Below are positions 57,594 to 64,000 of a DNA stretch of 64,000 bases, piece by piece; position 1 is the stretch's first letter, and every line of letters begins with the position of its first letter. The DNA is from Pseudomonas koreensis (lineage in GTDB: Bacteria > Pseudomonadota > Gammaproteobacteria > Pseudomonadales > Pseudomonadaceae). The translations under genes were made by a program, and so were the position numbers. The stretch covers positions 2,171,501 through 2,235,500 of the forward strand of contig NZ_JALJWP010000001.1 in NCBI RefSeq assembly GCF_024169245.1. Reading direction: 5' to 3'. A model generated the notes under the pieces. The model saw only the letters and a list, made by a program, of their open reading frames with translations. It was not told where the DNA came from and did no database searches.

Positions 57594-57857
57594 ATGAAAA
57601 GCAGATTGCTACGGATTTTGATGTTGTTGAAAGTGATGGTGATGCTGTCCCTCGGTACCGCAACGGCGTGGGCCGAGTGCGAGGATCACGATTCGCAGGC
57701 GTTTAACGGCCAGGTCGGGCATAGCGGGCTGATGCTTGCCAAGTCCGACTCGGAGCCGGGTGATCAGGGGCAGGGCGGCAGCGCCGATGATGACGACTCG
57801 ACCACTGACGAGCCGGACACCGATGATCCGGATGACGAAGGCGACAGCCAGACATAG
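57594..57857 (+). CDS. Small secreted protein with an acidic low-complexity tail
   Basis: 87 residues from ATG 57594 (GGAG 7 bases upstream; an ATG at 57582 would add four residues). Signal peptide: basic MKSRLLR, hydrophobic core MLLKVMVMLSLG, cleavage probably after TAWA. The mature part is about 60 residues: one Cys, a His/Ser segment, then an Asp/Glu/Ser/Thr-rich tail (SADDDDSTTDEPDTDDPDDE) of calcium-binding or low-complexity look. Not recognised. It has its own strong terminator, which supports a real monocistronic gene. Confidence 0.65.
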   Translation: MKSRLLRILMLLKVMVMLSLGTATAWAECEDHDSQAFNGQVGHSGLMLAKSDSEPGDQGQGGSADDDDSTTDEPDTDDPDDEGDSQT

Positions 57858-57873
57858 ATCGAAGGCAAAAGAA

Positions 57874-57922
57874 AACCCCTTCTGCCTCGACTGATGCGCA
57901 ATCGAGGTGGAAGGGGTTTTTG
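57874..57922 (+). terminator. Strong intrinsic terminator after the small secreted protein
   Basis: 17-bp stem, AACCCCTTCTGCCTCGA with TCGAGGTGGAAGGGGTT, including two G-T pairs, loop CTGATGCGCAA, followed by TTTTTG. Confidence 0.88.
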
Positions 57923-57947
57923 TTAACTCTGGTTCGACGCAAATCCC

Positions 57948-58037
57948 CTGTAGGAGCTGCGGAACGCTGCGATCTTTTGATCTTGCTTCTGAAAATCAAA
58001 AGATCGCAACCTCGTTGCACTCGTCAGCTCCTACAGG
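57948..58037. repeat. REP doublet with unlike arms
   Basis: Left arm GTAGGAGCTGCGGAACGCTG, right arm the inverse of the GACGAGTGCAACGAGG type seen at 28961. It lies just after the end of dppF. Confidence 0.8.
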
Positions 58038-58047
58038 TTGCTGTGGC

Positions 58048-59028
58048 TTACGCCGCGCCGTCGAGGAACTGCTCGGCGTAGTGGCAGGCCACCTGGCGAT
58101 TATCCAGTTCCCTCAACAACGGCTCTTCCTTGCTGCAACGCTCGGTCGCGTACGGGCAGCGCTTGTGGAAGGCGCAGCCTGATGGCGGGTTGAGCGGGTT
58201 AGGCAGTTCGCCGACGATCTTGATTTTCGGCTTGTTCGGGTCCGGGTGAATGGTCGGGGTCGCCGACAGCAGCGCTTGGGTGTACGGATGCAGCGGGCGC
58301 TCGTAGATGTCGTTCTTCGGGCCCAGTTCCACCGGGCGGCCGAGGTACATCACCATCACGTCATCGGCCACGTGCTGCACCACCGCGAGGTTGTGCGAGA
58401 TGAACACGTAGGCGGTGTTGAACTCCTGCTGCAGGTCCATGAACAGGTTGAGCACCTGGGCCTGGATCGACACGTCCAGCGCCGAGGTCGGTTCGTCCGC
58501 CACCAGCACTTTCGGTTGCAGCATCATCGCCCGCGCGAGGGCGATACGCTGGCGCTGACCACCGGAGAACATGTGCGGATAGCGCTGGTAATGCTCGGGA
58601 CGCAAGCCGACCTGCTTCATCATCGCCTGGACTTTCTCGCGACGTTCAGTGGCCGACAGCTTGGTGTTGATCAGCAGCGGCTCGGCCAGTTGATCACCGA
58701 TTTTCTGCCGGGGATTCAATGACGCATACGGGCTCTGGAACACCATCTGCACGTCTTTGCGCAGTTGCTTGCGCTCAGCCTTGTCGGCGCCGGCAACTTC
58801 CTGGCCGGCGATCTGCAGCGAGCCCGACGACGGCTCTTCAATCAGCGTCAGGGCGCGGGCGAGGGTGGATTTGCCGCAGCCCGACTCACCCACCACGGCG
58901 AGGGTCTTGCCGGCTTCCAGTTCGAACGACACGCCGTTGAGCGCGCGCACGGTGGCGTGGCCCTTGAACAGGCCACGGGAGACTTCATAGTGACGGGTCA
59001 GGTCGCGGGCGGTAAGTACGACGGCCAT
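58048..59028 (-). CDS. dppF: Dipeptide ABC transporter ATP-binding protein DppF
   Basis: 326 residues from ATG 59028 ([16 protein letters not shown]), which overlaps the dppD stop by one base. Walker A GESGCGKST, signature FSGGQRQRIALAR, Walker B VLVADEPTSALD, switch FISHNLAVV. The C-terminal oligopeptide/dipeptide extension contains PSGCAFHKRCPYATERC, whose Cys residues match the iron-sulfur-type motif of this family. Last gene of dppABCDF. Confidence 0.96.
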   Translation of the reverse strand: MAVVLTARDLTRHYEVSRGLFKGHATVRALNGVSFELEAGKTLAVVGESGCGKSTLARALTLIEEPSSGSLQIAGQEVAGADKAERKQLRKDVQMVFQSPYASLNPRQKIGDQLAEPLLINTKLSATERREKVQAMMKQVGLRPEHYQRYPHMFSGGQRQRIALARAMMLQPKVLVADEPTSALDVSIQAQVLNLFMDLQQEFNTAYVFISHNLAVVQHVADDVMVMYLGRPVELGPKNDIYERPLHPYTQALLSATPTIHPDPNKPKIKIVGELPNPLNPPSGCAFHKRCPYATERCSKEEPLLRELDNRQVACHYAEQFLDGAA

Positions 59029-59996
59029 TACGCCACCTCCTGATTCAGCGGGTAGAAGCAGCGGGCGAGGCTGTTGGCTTTCGGATCGAGGCCCGGACGC
59101 TGGGTACGGCAGTTGTCCTGCACGTACGGGCAGCGCGGCGACAACAGGCAACCCTGCGGACGGTCGTAGCGGCCCGGGACGATGCCCGGCAGGGTCGACA
59201 GACGTGTGGCGCCGAGGCTGTGCTCGGGAATCGCCTTGAGCAGCGCTTCGCTGTACGGGTGCGCCGGGATATCGAACAGTTGCGGCACCTGACCGACTTC
59301 TACGGCCTGGCCTGCGTACATTACGCAGACACGCTGTGCGGTTTCCGCAACGACCGCGAGGTCGTGGGTGATCAGCACCAGACCCATGTTCTGCTCTTTC
59401 TGCAACGCCAGCAGCAGATCCATGATCTGCGCCTGAATCGTCACGTCGAGGGCCGTGGTCGGTTCGTCGGCGATCAGCAATTTCGGCTCGCCGGCAATCG
59501 CCATGGCGATCGCGACGCGCTGGCTCATACCGCCAGACAGTTGATGCGGGTAGGCGTCCATACGGCTGGCGGCGCCCGGGATTTCAACTTTTTCCAGCAG
59601 TTCGATGGCACGCTTGCGCGCTTGCTTGCCGGACATTTTCAGGTGCAGGCGCAGCACTTCTTCGATCTGGAAACCGACGGTGTAGCTCGGGTTCAGCGCG
59701 GTCATCGGGTCCTGGAAAACCATCGACAGGTCTTTGCCGACGATCTGCCGACGCTGACGATTGCTCAGCTTGAGCATGTCCTTGCCGTCGAAACTGAGCG
59801 AGTCAGCGGTGACGATGCCGGGATGCTCGATCAGGCCCATCAGCGCCATCATGGTCACGGATTTACCCGAACCCGACTCGCCAACGATGGCCAGTACTTC
59901 GCCTTTGTCGACCTTGAGGTCGAGGCCGTCGACCACCGGCGTGGCGGTCTTGTCGCCGAAGCGGACGTTGAGATTCTTGATTTCTAGCAGTGACAT
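59028..59996 (-). CDS. dppD: Dipeptide ABC transporter ATP-binding protein DppD
   Basis: 322 residues from ATG 59996 ([15 protein letters not shown]). Walker [10 protein letters not shown], signature [13 protein letters not shown], Walker [13 protein letters not shown], switch ITHDLAVV. The C-terminal Cys motif lies in [15 protein letters not shown]. It starts 10 bases after dppC and overlaps dppF by one base. It pairs with DppF to power DppBC. Confidence 0.96.
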   Translation of the reverse strand: MSLLEIKNLNVRFGDKTATPVVDGLDLKVDKGEVLAIVGESGSGKSVTMMALMGLIEHPGIVTADSLSFDGKDMLKLSNRQRRQIVGKDLSMVFQDPMTALNPSYTVGFQIEEVLRLHLKMSGKQARKRAIELLEKVEIPGAASRMDAYPHQLSGGMSQRVAIAMAIAGEPKLLIADEPTTALDVTIQAQIMDLLLALQKEQNMGLVLITHDLAVVAETAQRVCVMYAGQAVEVGQVPQLFDIPAHPYSEALLKAIPEHSLGATRLSTLPGIVPGRYDRPQGCLLSPRCPYVQDNCRTQRPGLDPKANSLARCFYPLNQEVA

Positions 59997-60006
59997 TTGA
60001 ATCTCC

Positions 60007-60933
60007 TCAGGCGGCGTTCTTGAGTTTCGGGTCCAGCGCATCGCGCAGGCCGTCGCCCATCAAGTTGATTGCCAGCACGCTGAGCAAAATGGTCAGGCCA
60101 GGCAGACTTACCACCCACCAGGCGCGTTCGATGTAGTCGCGGGCCGAAGCCAGCATGGTGCCCCACTCAGGGGTTGGCGGTTGTACGCCGAGGCCGAGGA
60201 AGCCCAGTGCGGCGGCATCGAGAATCGCCGAAGAAAAGCTCAGGGTCGCCTGCACGATCAGCGGCGCCATGCAGTTGGGCAGCACGGTGATGAACATCAG
60301 ACGCGGCAGACCGGCTCCGGCCAGACGCGCGGCGGTAACGTAGTCGCGGTTCAGTTCGCCCATCACGGCGGCACGTGTCAGACGCACGTAGGACGGCAGG
60401 GAAACCACGGCAATCGCGATCACGGTGTTGATCAGGCCAGGGCCGAGGATGGCCACGATCGCCACGGCCAGCAGCAGCGACGGCAGGGCCAGCATGATGT
60501 CCATCAGACGCATGATGGTCGGGCCGACCACTTTCGGGAAGAAACCGGCGAACAGACCCAGCAGGATCCCCGGAATCAACGACATCACCACCGACGACAA
60601 GCCGATCAGCAGCGACAGGCGCGAACCCTGGATCAGACGCGACAGCAGGTCACGACCAAGTTCGTCGGTGCCGAGCAGGAACTGCATTTGCCCGCCTTCC
60701 AGCCACGCCGGTGGCGTCAGCAGGAAGTCACGGTATTGCTCGCTCGGGTTATGCGGCGCGACCCACGGCGCGAAGATCGCGCAGAAAATGATCAGCAGCA
60801 TGAACAGCAGGCCGGCAACCGCGCCCTTGTTTTTCGAGAACGCTTGCCAGAATTCTTTGTACGGCGAGGGGTACAGCAGGCTTTGATCCACGGCGGACGT
60901 GGCGGTGGCTACTGAGGAAGTTGGAGTGCTCAT
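60007..60933 (-). CDS. dppC: Dipeptide ABC transporter permease DppC
   Basis: 308 residues from ATG 60933 ([13 protein letters not shown]); the longer frame overlaps dppB. A long cytoplasmic N-terminus, then six membrane helices and the coupling motif region [20 protein letters not shown]. It starts 11 bases after dppB. Confidence 0.95.
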   Translation of the reverse strand: MSTPTSSVATATSAVDQSLLYPSPYKEFWQAFSKNKGAVAGLLFMLLIIFCAIFAPWVAPHNPSEQYRDFLLTPPAWLEGGQMQFLLGTDELGRDLLSRLIQGSRLSLLIGLSSVVMSLIPGILLGLFAGFFPKVVGPTIMRLMDIMLALPSLLLAVAIVAILGPGLINTVIAIAVVSLPSYVRLTRAAVMGELNRDYVTAARLAGAGLPRLMFITVLPNCMAPLIVQATLSFSSAILDAAALGFLGLGVQPPTPEWGTMLASARDYIERAWWVVSLPGLTILLSVLAINLMGDGLRDALDPKLKNAA

Positions 60934-60944
60934 GGGTATTGACC

Positions 60945-61955
60945 TCAGCGCTGATGACGGATGCGTGGGTTGGCAAAGCCGTAGAGGATGTCCACCACGA
61001 AGTTGACCAGAATCACCAGGCAGGCGATTAACAGGATGCCGTTTTGCACCACCGGGTAGTCCCGGGCGCCGATGGCTTCGATCAGCCATTTACCGATGCC
61101 GGGCCAGGAGAAGATGGTTTCGGTCAGGACCGCACCGGCCAGCAACGTGCCGACTTGCAGGCCGACCACGGTCAGCACCGGAATCAGTGCGTTACGCAGA
61201 CCATGCACGAACACCACGCGCGACGGCGACAGGCCTTTGGCCTTGGCGGTGCGGATGTAATCCTCGCGCAGCACTTCGAGCATCGACGAACGGGTCATCC
61301 GCGCGATCACCGCCAGCGGAATGGTGCCAAGGACGATGGCCGGCAGGATCAGGTGATGCAGGGCGTCGAAGAACGCGCCGACGTCATCGGCCAGCAGCGT
61401 GTCGATCAGCATGAAGCCGGTGCGCGGCTCGATGTCATACAGCAGGTCGATGCGCCCGGAAACCGGAGTCCAGCCCAGGCTCACCGAGAAGAACATGATC
61501 AGGATCAGGCCCCACCAGAAGATCGGCATCGAATACCCCGCCAGGGAGATGCCCATCACCCCGTGGTCGAACAGCGATCCTCGTTTGAGTGCCGCGATCA
61601 CCCCGGCCAAGAGCCCCAGGATGCCAGCGAACAGCAGGGCGGCCATGGACAGTTCCAGGGTCGCCGGGAAAAGAGAGGTGAACTCGGTCCACACACTTTC
61701 ACGGGTTCGCAACGACTCACCGAGATCGCCCTGGGCCAATTTGCCGATGTAGTCCAGATACTGGGCATACAGCGGCTTGTTCAGCCCCAGGCGTTCCATT
61801 GCCTGAGCGTGCATTTCGGGGTCGACCCGACGTTCGCCCATCATCACTTCCACGGGGTCGCCCGGAATCATGCGAATCAACGCGAAAGTCAGCAAGGTGA
61901 TGCCGAAAAACGTGGGGATCAACAACCCCAGTCGGCGGGCAATAAAACTAAACAT
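60945..61955 (-). CDS. dppB: Dipeptide ABC transporter permease DppB
   Basis: 336 residues. Conserved N-terminus MFSFIARRLGLLIPTFFGIT, the periplasmic loop after helix 1, then five more helices and the coupling motif TAKAKGLSPSRVVFVHGLRN. It lies 73 bases after dppA; the gap holds a strong hairpin that may reduce expression of the membrane and ATPase genes relative to the binding protein. Confidence 0.96.
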   Translation of the reverse strand: MFSFIARRLGLLIPTFFGITLLTFALIRMIPGDPVEVMMGERRVDPEMHAQAMERLGLNKPLYAQYLDYIGKLAQGDLGESLRTRESVWTEFTSLFPATLELSMAALLFAGILGLLAGVIAALKRGSLFDHGVMGISLAGYSMPIFWWGLILIMFFSVSLGWTPVSGRIDLLYDIEPRTGFMLIDTLLADDVGAFFDALHHLILPAIVLGTIPLAVIARMTRSSMLEVLREDYIRTAKAKGLSPSRVVFVHGLRNALIPVLTVVGLQVGTLLAGAVLTETIFSWPGIGKWLIEAIGARDYPVVQNGILLIACLVILVNFVVDILYGFANPRIRHQR

Positions 61956-61989
61956 CTTGTGTGGTACCTCATCAGCCGGTTAGGCGTGT

Positions 61990-62017
61990 CCGGCGTCCCT
62001 CAGGTCAGGGACGCCGG
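61990..62017 (-). other. Hairpin between dppA and dppB
   Basis: Perfect 11-bp stem CCGGCGTCCCT / AGGGACGCCGG with a 6-base loop. On the - strand (the transcribed direction) no T tract follows, so it is more likely an mRNA-stabilising or processing hairpin than a terminator. Confidence 0.6.
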
Positions 62018-62028
62018 GCGTTTCTTAT

Positions 62029-63624
62029 CTACTTCACCTGGGTGGTGGCGAAGTTATTAGTGGTGAGAGGGCTGATGTGGTAGCCCTCTACATTTTTGCG
62101 CATTGCAGTGAACATCCGAGTATGGGCCATGCTGATCCATGGCTGGTCCTGATTAAACAGCACTTGAGCCTGTTCGTAGAGCGCGGCGCGTTCGGCCGGA
62201 TCTACTTTAGCCCGTGCTTCATCCAGCAGTGCCTGGAATTTTTCGTTGCACCAGCGTGCGTAGTTTTCGCCGTTCTTGGCGGCCTCGCAACTGAGCATAG
62301 GCGTCAGGAAGTTATCCGGGTCGCCGTTGTCGCCCGCCCATCCGGCCGAGACCATGTCGTGCTCGCCGGCTTTGGCGCGCTTGAGCATCTCGCCCCATTC
62401 CATCACGCGGATGTCGATCTTGATCCCGACTTTCGCCAGGTCAGCCTGCATCATCTGCGCGCCGAGCATCGGGTTGGGGTTGGTCGGACCGCCGCCGTTA
62501 CGGGTGAACAGGGTAAACGTGGTGCCTTCCGGAACCCCGGCTTCCTTGAGCAGCTTGCGCGCTGCGTCGAGGTCGCGTGGCGGGTTCTTCAGGTCATGGT
62601 TGTAACCGAGCAGGGTCGGCGGGTACGGGTTGACCGCCACCGACGCGTTGCCCTTGCCGAACAACGCGTTGACGTAGGCTTCCTTGTCGAACGCGATGTC
62701 GATGGCTTTGCGCACGCGCACGTCGCTCATGTACTTGTGCTGGGTGTTCATGGCGATGTACGAAACGGTCATCGCGTCCAGCTCGTCGACTTTCAGGTTG
62801 CTGTCTTTCTTGATGCTCGGAATGTCATCCGGTTTCGGATACAAGGCGACCTGGCATTCGTTGGCCTTGAGCTTCTGCAGGCGCACGTTGTTGTCGGTGG
62901 CGATTGCCAGGATCAACGCGTCGGCCGGTGGCTTGCCACGGAAATAATCCGGGTTGGCCTTGAAGCGTACCTGGGCATCCTTGGCGTAGCGCTGGAAGAT
63001 GAACGGGCCGGTGCCGATCGGCTTGTTGTTGAGATCGCCGGCCTTGTTGGCCTTGAGCAACTGGTCGGCGTATTCGGCCGGGTAGATCGACGAGAAGGCC
63101 ATGGCGATGTCGGCGAGGAACGGCGCTTCGCGGCGGGTCAGGGTGAACCTGACCGTGTTGTCGTCGACTTTCTCGACGCTTTTCAGCAGTTCCTTGAAGC
63201 CCATGCTTTCAAAGTACGGGAAGCCCACGCTCGACAGTTTGTGCCACGGGTGATTCGGGTCCAGCTGGCGCTGGAAGCTCCAGACCACGTCGTCGGCGTT
63301 CATGTCGCGGGTCGGCTTGAAATATTCGGTGGTGTGAAACTTGACGCCTTTGCGCAGGTGGAACGTGTAGCTCAGGCCGTCTTCGCTGATGTCCCAGGAC
63401 TCGGCGAGCGCCGGGATCACTTCGGTGGTGCCGGGCTTGAAATCGGCGAGCCGGTTGAAGATGGTTTCGGCCACAGCGTCCGCCGTGACTGCAGTTGTGT
63501 ACTGGACCATATCGAAGCCTTCCGGGCTGGCTTCGGTGCAGACCACCAAGGGTTTGGCCGAGGCGCCGACAGCGACACTCAGCAACGCAGCCGCGATGGC
63601 CGCACGTAGGGGAAGCATTTTCAT
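62029..63624 (-). CDS. dppA: Dipeptide ABC transporter periplasmic substrate-binding protein
   Basis: 531 residues from ATG 63624, with GAGGG 6 bases upstream. Signal peptide MKMLPLRAAIAAALLSVAVG, cleavage after ASA. SBP_bac_5 family: KPLVVCTEASPEGFDM, the domain entry AVAETIFNRLADF, LSYTFHLRKGVKFHTT and the C-terminal QDQPWISMAH (with N before Q). Pseudomonads carry several DppA-like proteins with different peptide preferences; this copy heads the transporter operon after the opdP-like porin gene. Confidence 0.95.
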   Translation of the reverse strand: MKMLPLRAAIAAALLSVAVGASAKPLVVCTEASPEGFDMVQYTTAVTADAVAETIFNRLADFKPGTTEVIPALAESWDISEDGLSYTFHLRKGVKFHTTEYFKPTRDMNADDVVWSFQRQLDPNHPWHKLSSVGFPYFESMGFKELLKSVEKVDDNTVRFTLTRREAPFLADIAMAFSSIYPAEYADQLLKANKAGDLNNKPIGTGPFIFQRYAKDAQVRFKANPDYFRGKPPADALILAIATDNNVRLQKLKANECQVALYPKPDDIPSIKKDSNLKVDELDAMTVSYIAMNTQHKYMSDVRVRKAIDIAFDKEAYVNALFGKGNASVAVNPYPPTLLGYNHDLKNPPRDLDAARKLLKEAGVPEGTTFTLFTRNGGGPTNPNPMLGAQMMQADLAKVGIKIDIRVMEWGEMLKRAKAGEHDMVSAGWAGDNGDPDNFLTPMLSCEAAKNGENYARWCNEKFQALLDEARAKVDPAERAALYEQAQVLFNQDQPWISMAHTRMFTAMRKNVEGYHISPLTTNNFATTQVK

Positions 63625-63656
63625 CGATAACCCTCTGCAATCGGTTGAAGACAGAA

Positions 63657-63694
63657 AACCGAACGGCCGACTCATCATGAGTCAGCCGTCGGTT
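63657..63694 (-). terminator. Terminator/attenuator between the porin gene and dppA
   Basis: On the - strand a stem of about 17 bp, AACCGACGGCTGACTCA with TGAGTCGGCCGTTCGGTT (one bulge, one G-T), followed by TTCTG. It lies 6 bases after the porin stop and upstream of dppA. Confidence 0.7.
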
Positions 63695-63700
63695 GCGTTT

Positions 63701-64000
63701 TTACAGAATGTTGAACGGGATGGTGGTCACGAGACGGAACTCGTTGATGCTGCCGTCAGCCTGGTTTTCGCTGGCACGGTGCGCGGTGTAGGTGCCGCGA
63801 ATCGTCGTGGCTTTGAGCGGACCGCTTTGGACTGCATAGGCTGCACCGACGCCGTATTCATAGTGGTGCTCGCCGTCCATCGCCTGCACGCCATCGTAGC
63901 CGCCACCCTTGTAGTGAGTGCCGTCGATGCCCCAGCCGCGTGCCTGGTAGATGTTGAATTTCAGGCCCGGCACGCCGTATTCGGCCATGTTGATGCCGTA
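63701..64000 (-). CDS. OprD-family outer-membrane porin, C-terminal part (OpdP-like)
   Basis: The frame is open to the window edge; 99 C-terminal residues are visible. They show OprD-family barrel strands: GVPGLKFNIYQARGWGIDGT, the amphipathic end of the EFRLVTTIPFNIL type and the aspartate/glycine-rich loop DGEHHYEYGVGA. The family forms 18-strand channels for amino acids and peptides. Its place directly upstream of dppA matches P. aeruginosa opdP (glycine-glutamate uptake), so the symbol opdP is likely but not certain from a fragment. Confidence 0.85.
   Translation of the reverse strand, partial: YGINMAEYGVPGLKFNIYQARGWGIDGTHYKGGGYDGVQAMDGEHHYEYGVGAAYAVQSGPLKATTIRGTYTAHRASENQADGSINEFRLVTTIPFNIL

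Overview
The window is a stretch of a Pseudomonas chromosome, most likely the P. fluorescens species complex. This rests on protein identity by eye, on gene order that follows P. aeruginosa as I remember it (carA-carB-greA-yhbY-rlmE-ftsH-folP-glmM-tpiA-secG-tRNAs-rimP-nusA-infB-rbfA-truB-rpsO-pnp; nadC-DUF1631-ampD-ampE-chemoreceptor; piuB-piuA-piuC-SEL1-speC; opdP-dppABCDF), and on the paired REP sequences typical of fluorescent pseudomonads. The DNA is GC-rich throughout except for one AT-rich island at about 45.9-48.15 kb.

Layout. 1-21 kb is core housekeeping on the + strand: carbamoyl-phosphate synthesis, GreA, rRNA methylation, FtsH, folate and amino-sugar synthesis, TpiA, SecG, tRNA-Leu, initiator tRNA, and the transcription/translation operon ending in pnp. 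21-31 kb carries tRNA-Thr, a DUF6388 gene, nadC (-), a DUF1631 gene, ampDE, a chemoreceptor with a good FliA promoter, and tatD-cra (-). 31-36.7 kb is the fruBKA fructose phosphotransferase operon, divergent from cra and preceded by a Cra-type operator. 36.8-45.9 kb holds phoD, a DUF559 nuclease gene bracketed by two copies of a MITE-like repeat, and the iron-uptake cluster piuB/piuA (-) and piuC/SEL1 (+).

46.0-48.15 kb is an AT-rich three-gene cassette: a ribbon-helix-helix protein, an ABC-type AAA ATPase and a DUF4435 TOPRIM-like protein. It sits between the SEL1 gene and speC, and the ATPase/DUF4435 pair has the architecture of the PARIS (AriA/AriB) anti-phage system. Next comes speC (-), whose leader carries a terminator-like hairpin and a 10-codon leader ORF with a perfect ribosome-binding site whose stop codon overlaps the speC ribosome-binding site. 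Then follow an OpuC/OsmU-type quaternary-amine ABC transporter (-), prfC, a repeat-filled gap, an MFS transporter, a small secreted acidic protein, and the dpp dipeptide operon (-) preceded by the 3' end of an OprD-family porin gene.

The strongest candidates for undescribed biology are the RHH-ATPase-DUF4435 cassette, the speC leader, and the DUF559 gene whose last codons lie inside a dispersed repeat. Three repeat classes punctuate the gaps: REP doublets of two families (eight), GAGAGGG-ended MITE-like elements (three), and one copy of a roughly 320-bp GC-rich dispersed element.
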